Shown: in pieces, positions 5,087 through 5,961 of the stretch
Numbering within the stretch: position 1 is the stretch's first letter
Layout of the letters: every line of letters begins with the position of its first letter
Source of the DNA: Lachnospiraceae bacterium
GTDB taxonomy: Bacteria > Bacillota > Clostridia > Lachnospirales > Lachnospiraceae
Length of the DNA stretch: 5,961 nucleotides
Direction of reading: 5' to 3'
Assembly (NCBI GenBank): GCA_003519685.1
Contig: DOWG01000271.1
Coordinates: 3,488-9,448, forward strand
The notes under the pieces: model-generated
The model's input: the letters and a program-made list of their open reading frames with translations, nothing else
Told to the model about the DNA's origin: nothing
Database searches by the model: none
Translations under genes and position numbers: made by a program

Positions 5087-5761
5087 TTATATCTTTAAAT
5101 TACTACTCTTACGGTATTTAATGTGAAATTTCTTTTTTATCCTAAAATATTGAATGGCAAATATTATACTTCCCAAAATGATGAAAAGAATAATTGCTAA
5201 TGCGCAATGCAAAAAATATGTTTCCGGCAGGATATTGATTACCGGATCGGTAACCGGATTAAAGAGCCAGTCATTATTATTAAAAAATAAAAGCTTATGA
5301 AAAATTACAAATGAGGTATCAAAATCAACAGTAAGCGGCAATAGGACGGATAAGGGCAGTACTGCTGCGGTAATAGAGGATGCCAGAAGATAGCTGTAAT
5401 CCTTTTTCCGATGTTTGTACCATATGATGGCGATTCCTAAGACAAGAGTCAATGCGCCAAGAATATAAAAAAAGGAGAAGATATCTTTTACTTCCTTAAA
5501 GTGCTGTAATCCGCTTTCGGAGGACGGCAGTGTGGGAAAGGTTAAACCGCCCCGAAAAAAAGGAAAAGAGTAGTCAATCAAGGCATTGTAGTTATCTATG
5601 ATCTCCTGCTTTGGATAGCCGGAACTTTCTTCGATATGCAATGCTTTAATGTCCAAATAATAGAGAGGCCGAAGGTTAATTGTGATAATTACGGCCAGGG
5701 AAAGGAATAGTAAGGCAAATACAATTCCGATGAAAAAATCAGTTAATTTTAATCTTTTCAT
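5087..5761 (-). CDS. DUF1461/TIGR01906 integral membrane protein, Lit-like
   Basis: A 224-residue protein with four predicted membrane helices (about 7-29, 95-115, 124-146 and 183-206), a ~65-residue extracytoplasmic segment after the first helix, and a Lys/Arg-rich tail (RIKKKFHIKYRKS) that should be cytoplasmic. The conserved blocks are SGLQHFKEVKDIF with H87, and FHKLLFFNNNDWLF with H155, followed by a D-P-V-I-N-I-L-P-E motif. These are hallmarks of the DUF1461/TIGR01906 family. Its characterised members are Lit enzymes (Enterococcus, Bacillus cereus), which move an acyl chain within diacyl lipoproteins to make the lyso form, and two histidines at similar positions are reported as essential there. 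Whether this clostridial member has that activity is inference. Start: ATG 5759-5761 has a weak GGGG six bases ahead; ATG 5771-5773 would add MGYF and has no ribosome binding site. Both are possible. It is the first gene of the operon with pyk. Confidence 0.88.
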   Translation of the reverse strand: MKRLKLTDFFIGIVFALLFLSLAVIITINLRPLYYLDIKALHIEESSGYPKQEIIDNYNALIDYSFPFFRGGLTFPTLPSSESGLQHFKEVKDIFSFFYILGALTLVLGIAIIWYKHRKKDYSYLLASSITAAVLPLSVLLPLTVDFDTSFVIFHKLLFFNNNDWLFNPVTDPVINILPETYFLHCALAIILFIILGSIIFAIQYFRIKKKFHIKYRKSSNLKI

Positions 5762-5801
5762 AAAATACCCCATTGTAATTTATTTTGTTGTCATCACTGG
5801 A

Positions 5802-5830
5802 ATTATAGTACATATTATTTAGAATTGCAA
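5802..5830 (-). promoter_or_regulatory. Promoter of the Lit-like/pyk operon
   Basis: On the minus strand a consensus TATAAT (5807-5802) is preceded by TTGCAA (5830-5825; 4/6 to TTGACA) with a 17-base spacer. Transcription should begin near 5795, about 34 bases before the preferred start codon. The perfect 8-bp palindrome AACCGGTT (5829-5836) overlaps the upstream edge of the -35 and could be a regulator site. No second promoter is evident in the 26-bp gap before pyk. Confidence 0.6.
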
Positions 5831-5908
5831 CCGGTTCAAAGTTGATTCTTTTGGTACCTTGAGTGCGGAAAATGAATGGAATATATAAGCTCTATCGATA
5901 AATGGAAT

Positions 5909-5950
5909 AAGTATTTATACTTTGAAACTGAAAACTAATTCGTGTAATAT
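5909..5950 (+). promoter_or_regulatory. Possible divergent promoter and palindrome at the right edge
   Basis: TTGAAA (5922-5927; 5/6) and TAATAT (5945-5950; 4/6, preceded by TG) are 17 bases apart on the plus strand, pointing out of the window. Immediately upstream is the perfect palindrome AAGTATTTATACTT (5909-5922; 6-bp arms around TT). This would fit a divergent gene to the right, but no coding sequence is visible before the window ends, and AT-rich chance matches are common. Confidence 0.3.
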
Positions 5951-5961
5951 AGTAGTAGACG

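Noticed and set aside
4834..5121. 95-codon plus-strand ORF opposite the pyk start
   Set aside because: Antisense shadow of the conserved N-terminal region of pyruvate kinase and the Lit-like/pyk junction; Ser/Arg-rich low-information protein.
1..5961. Transposase, integrase, direct repeats, CRISPR array, tRNA or attachment site that would mark a mobile element
   Set aside because: None seen on either strand; no spaced repeat units and no recognisable recombinase fragment.

Overview
The window is AT-rich DNA with strong AGGAGG-type ribosome binding sites, consensus TTGACA/TATAAT promoters, a diacylglycerol-type lipobox and protein families typical of low-GC Gram-positive anaerobes. I read it as a chromosomal segment of a Clostridia-class bacterium (Bacillota), most likely Lachnospiraceae; the family-level placement is inference. 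Nothing in it points to a phage, plasmid, IS element, CRISPR array, rRNA or tRNA.

Layout. Positions 1-649 hold no intact gene. They contain a possible 10-codon tail of an upstream ORF, a very strong 23-bp hairpin terminator (72-123), a 35-codon relic matching the C-terminal end of a NUDIX hydrolase (126-233), a second hairpin (421-448), a promoter-like element fused to a perfect 15-bp palindrome (488-521), and short protein-like fragments. This looks like a graveyard of decayed genes. Next comes a small predicted lipoprotein of unknown function on the minus strand (650-1078). A 333-bp divergent promoter region separates it from a secreted papain-like cysteine protease on the plus strand (1412-2665). 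A hairpin (2723-2757) lies between the protease and the convergent minus-strand dCMP deaminase (2811-3350). After a further intergenic region with a terminator (3517-3549) comes a two-gene minus-strand operon: a four-helix membrane protein of the DUF1461/TIGR01906 family (the family that includes the lipoprotein intramolecular transacylase Lit; 5087-5761), followed 26 bp later by pyruvate kinase (3630-5060). The right edge carries the operon's promoter and a possible divergent plus-strand promoter leading out of the window.

How it fits together. The right half is core metabolism: pyruvate kinase makes pyruvate and ATP at the end of glycolysis, and the deaminase supplies dUMP for thymidylate synthesis. 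The left half is visibly more AT-rich and looks like accessory surface/secretome DNA: an exported protease, a lipoprotein and gene relics. A protease/lipoprotein functional pairing is possible from their divergent arrangement but is not shown by sequence.

I found no clear previously undescribed system. The most worthwhile leads are the Lit-like/pyk operon, the divergent protease/lipoprotein pair, recurring TACCAA/TTGGTA dyads on both sides of the lipoprotein gene, and a possible short plus-strand RNA between the deaminase and pyk.
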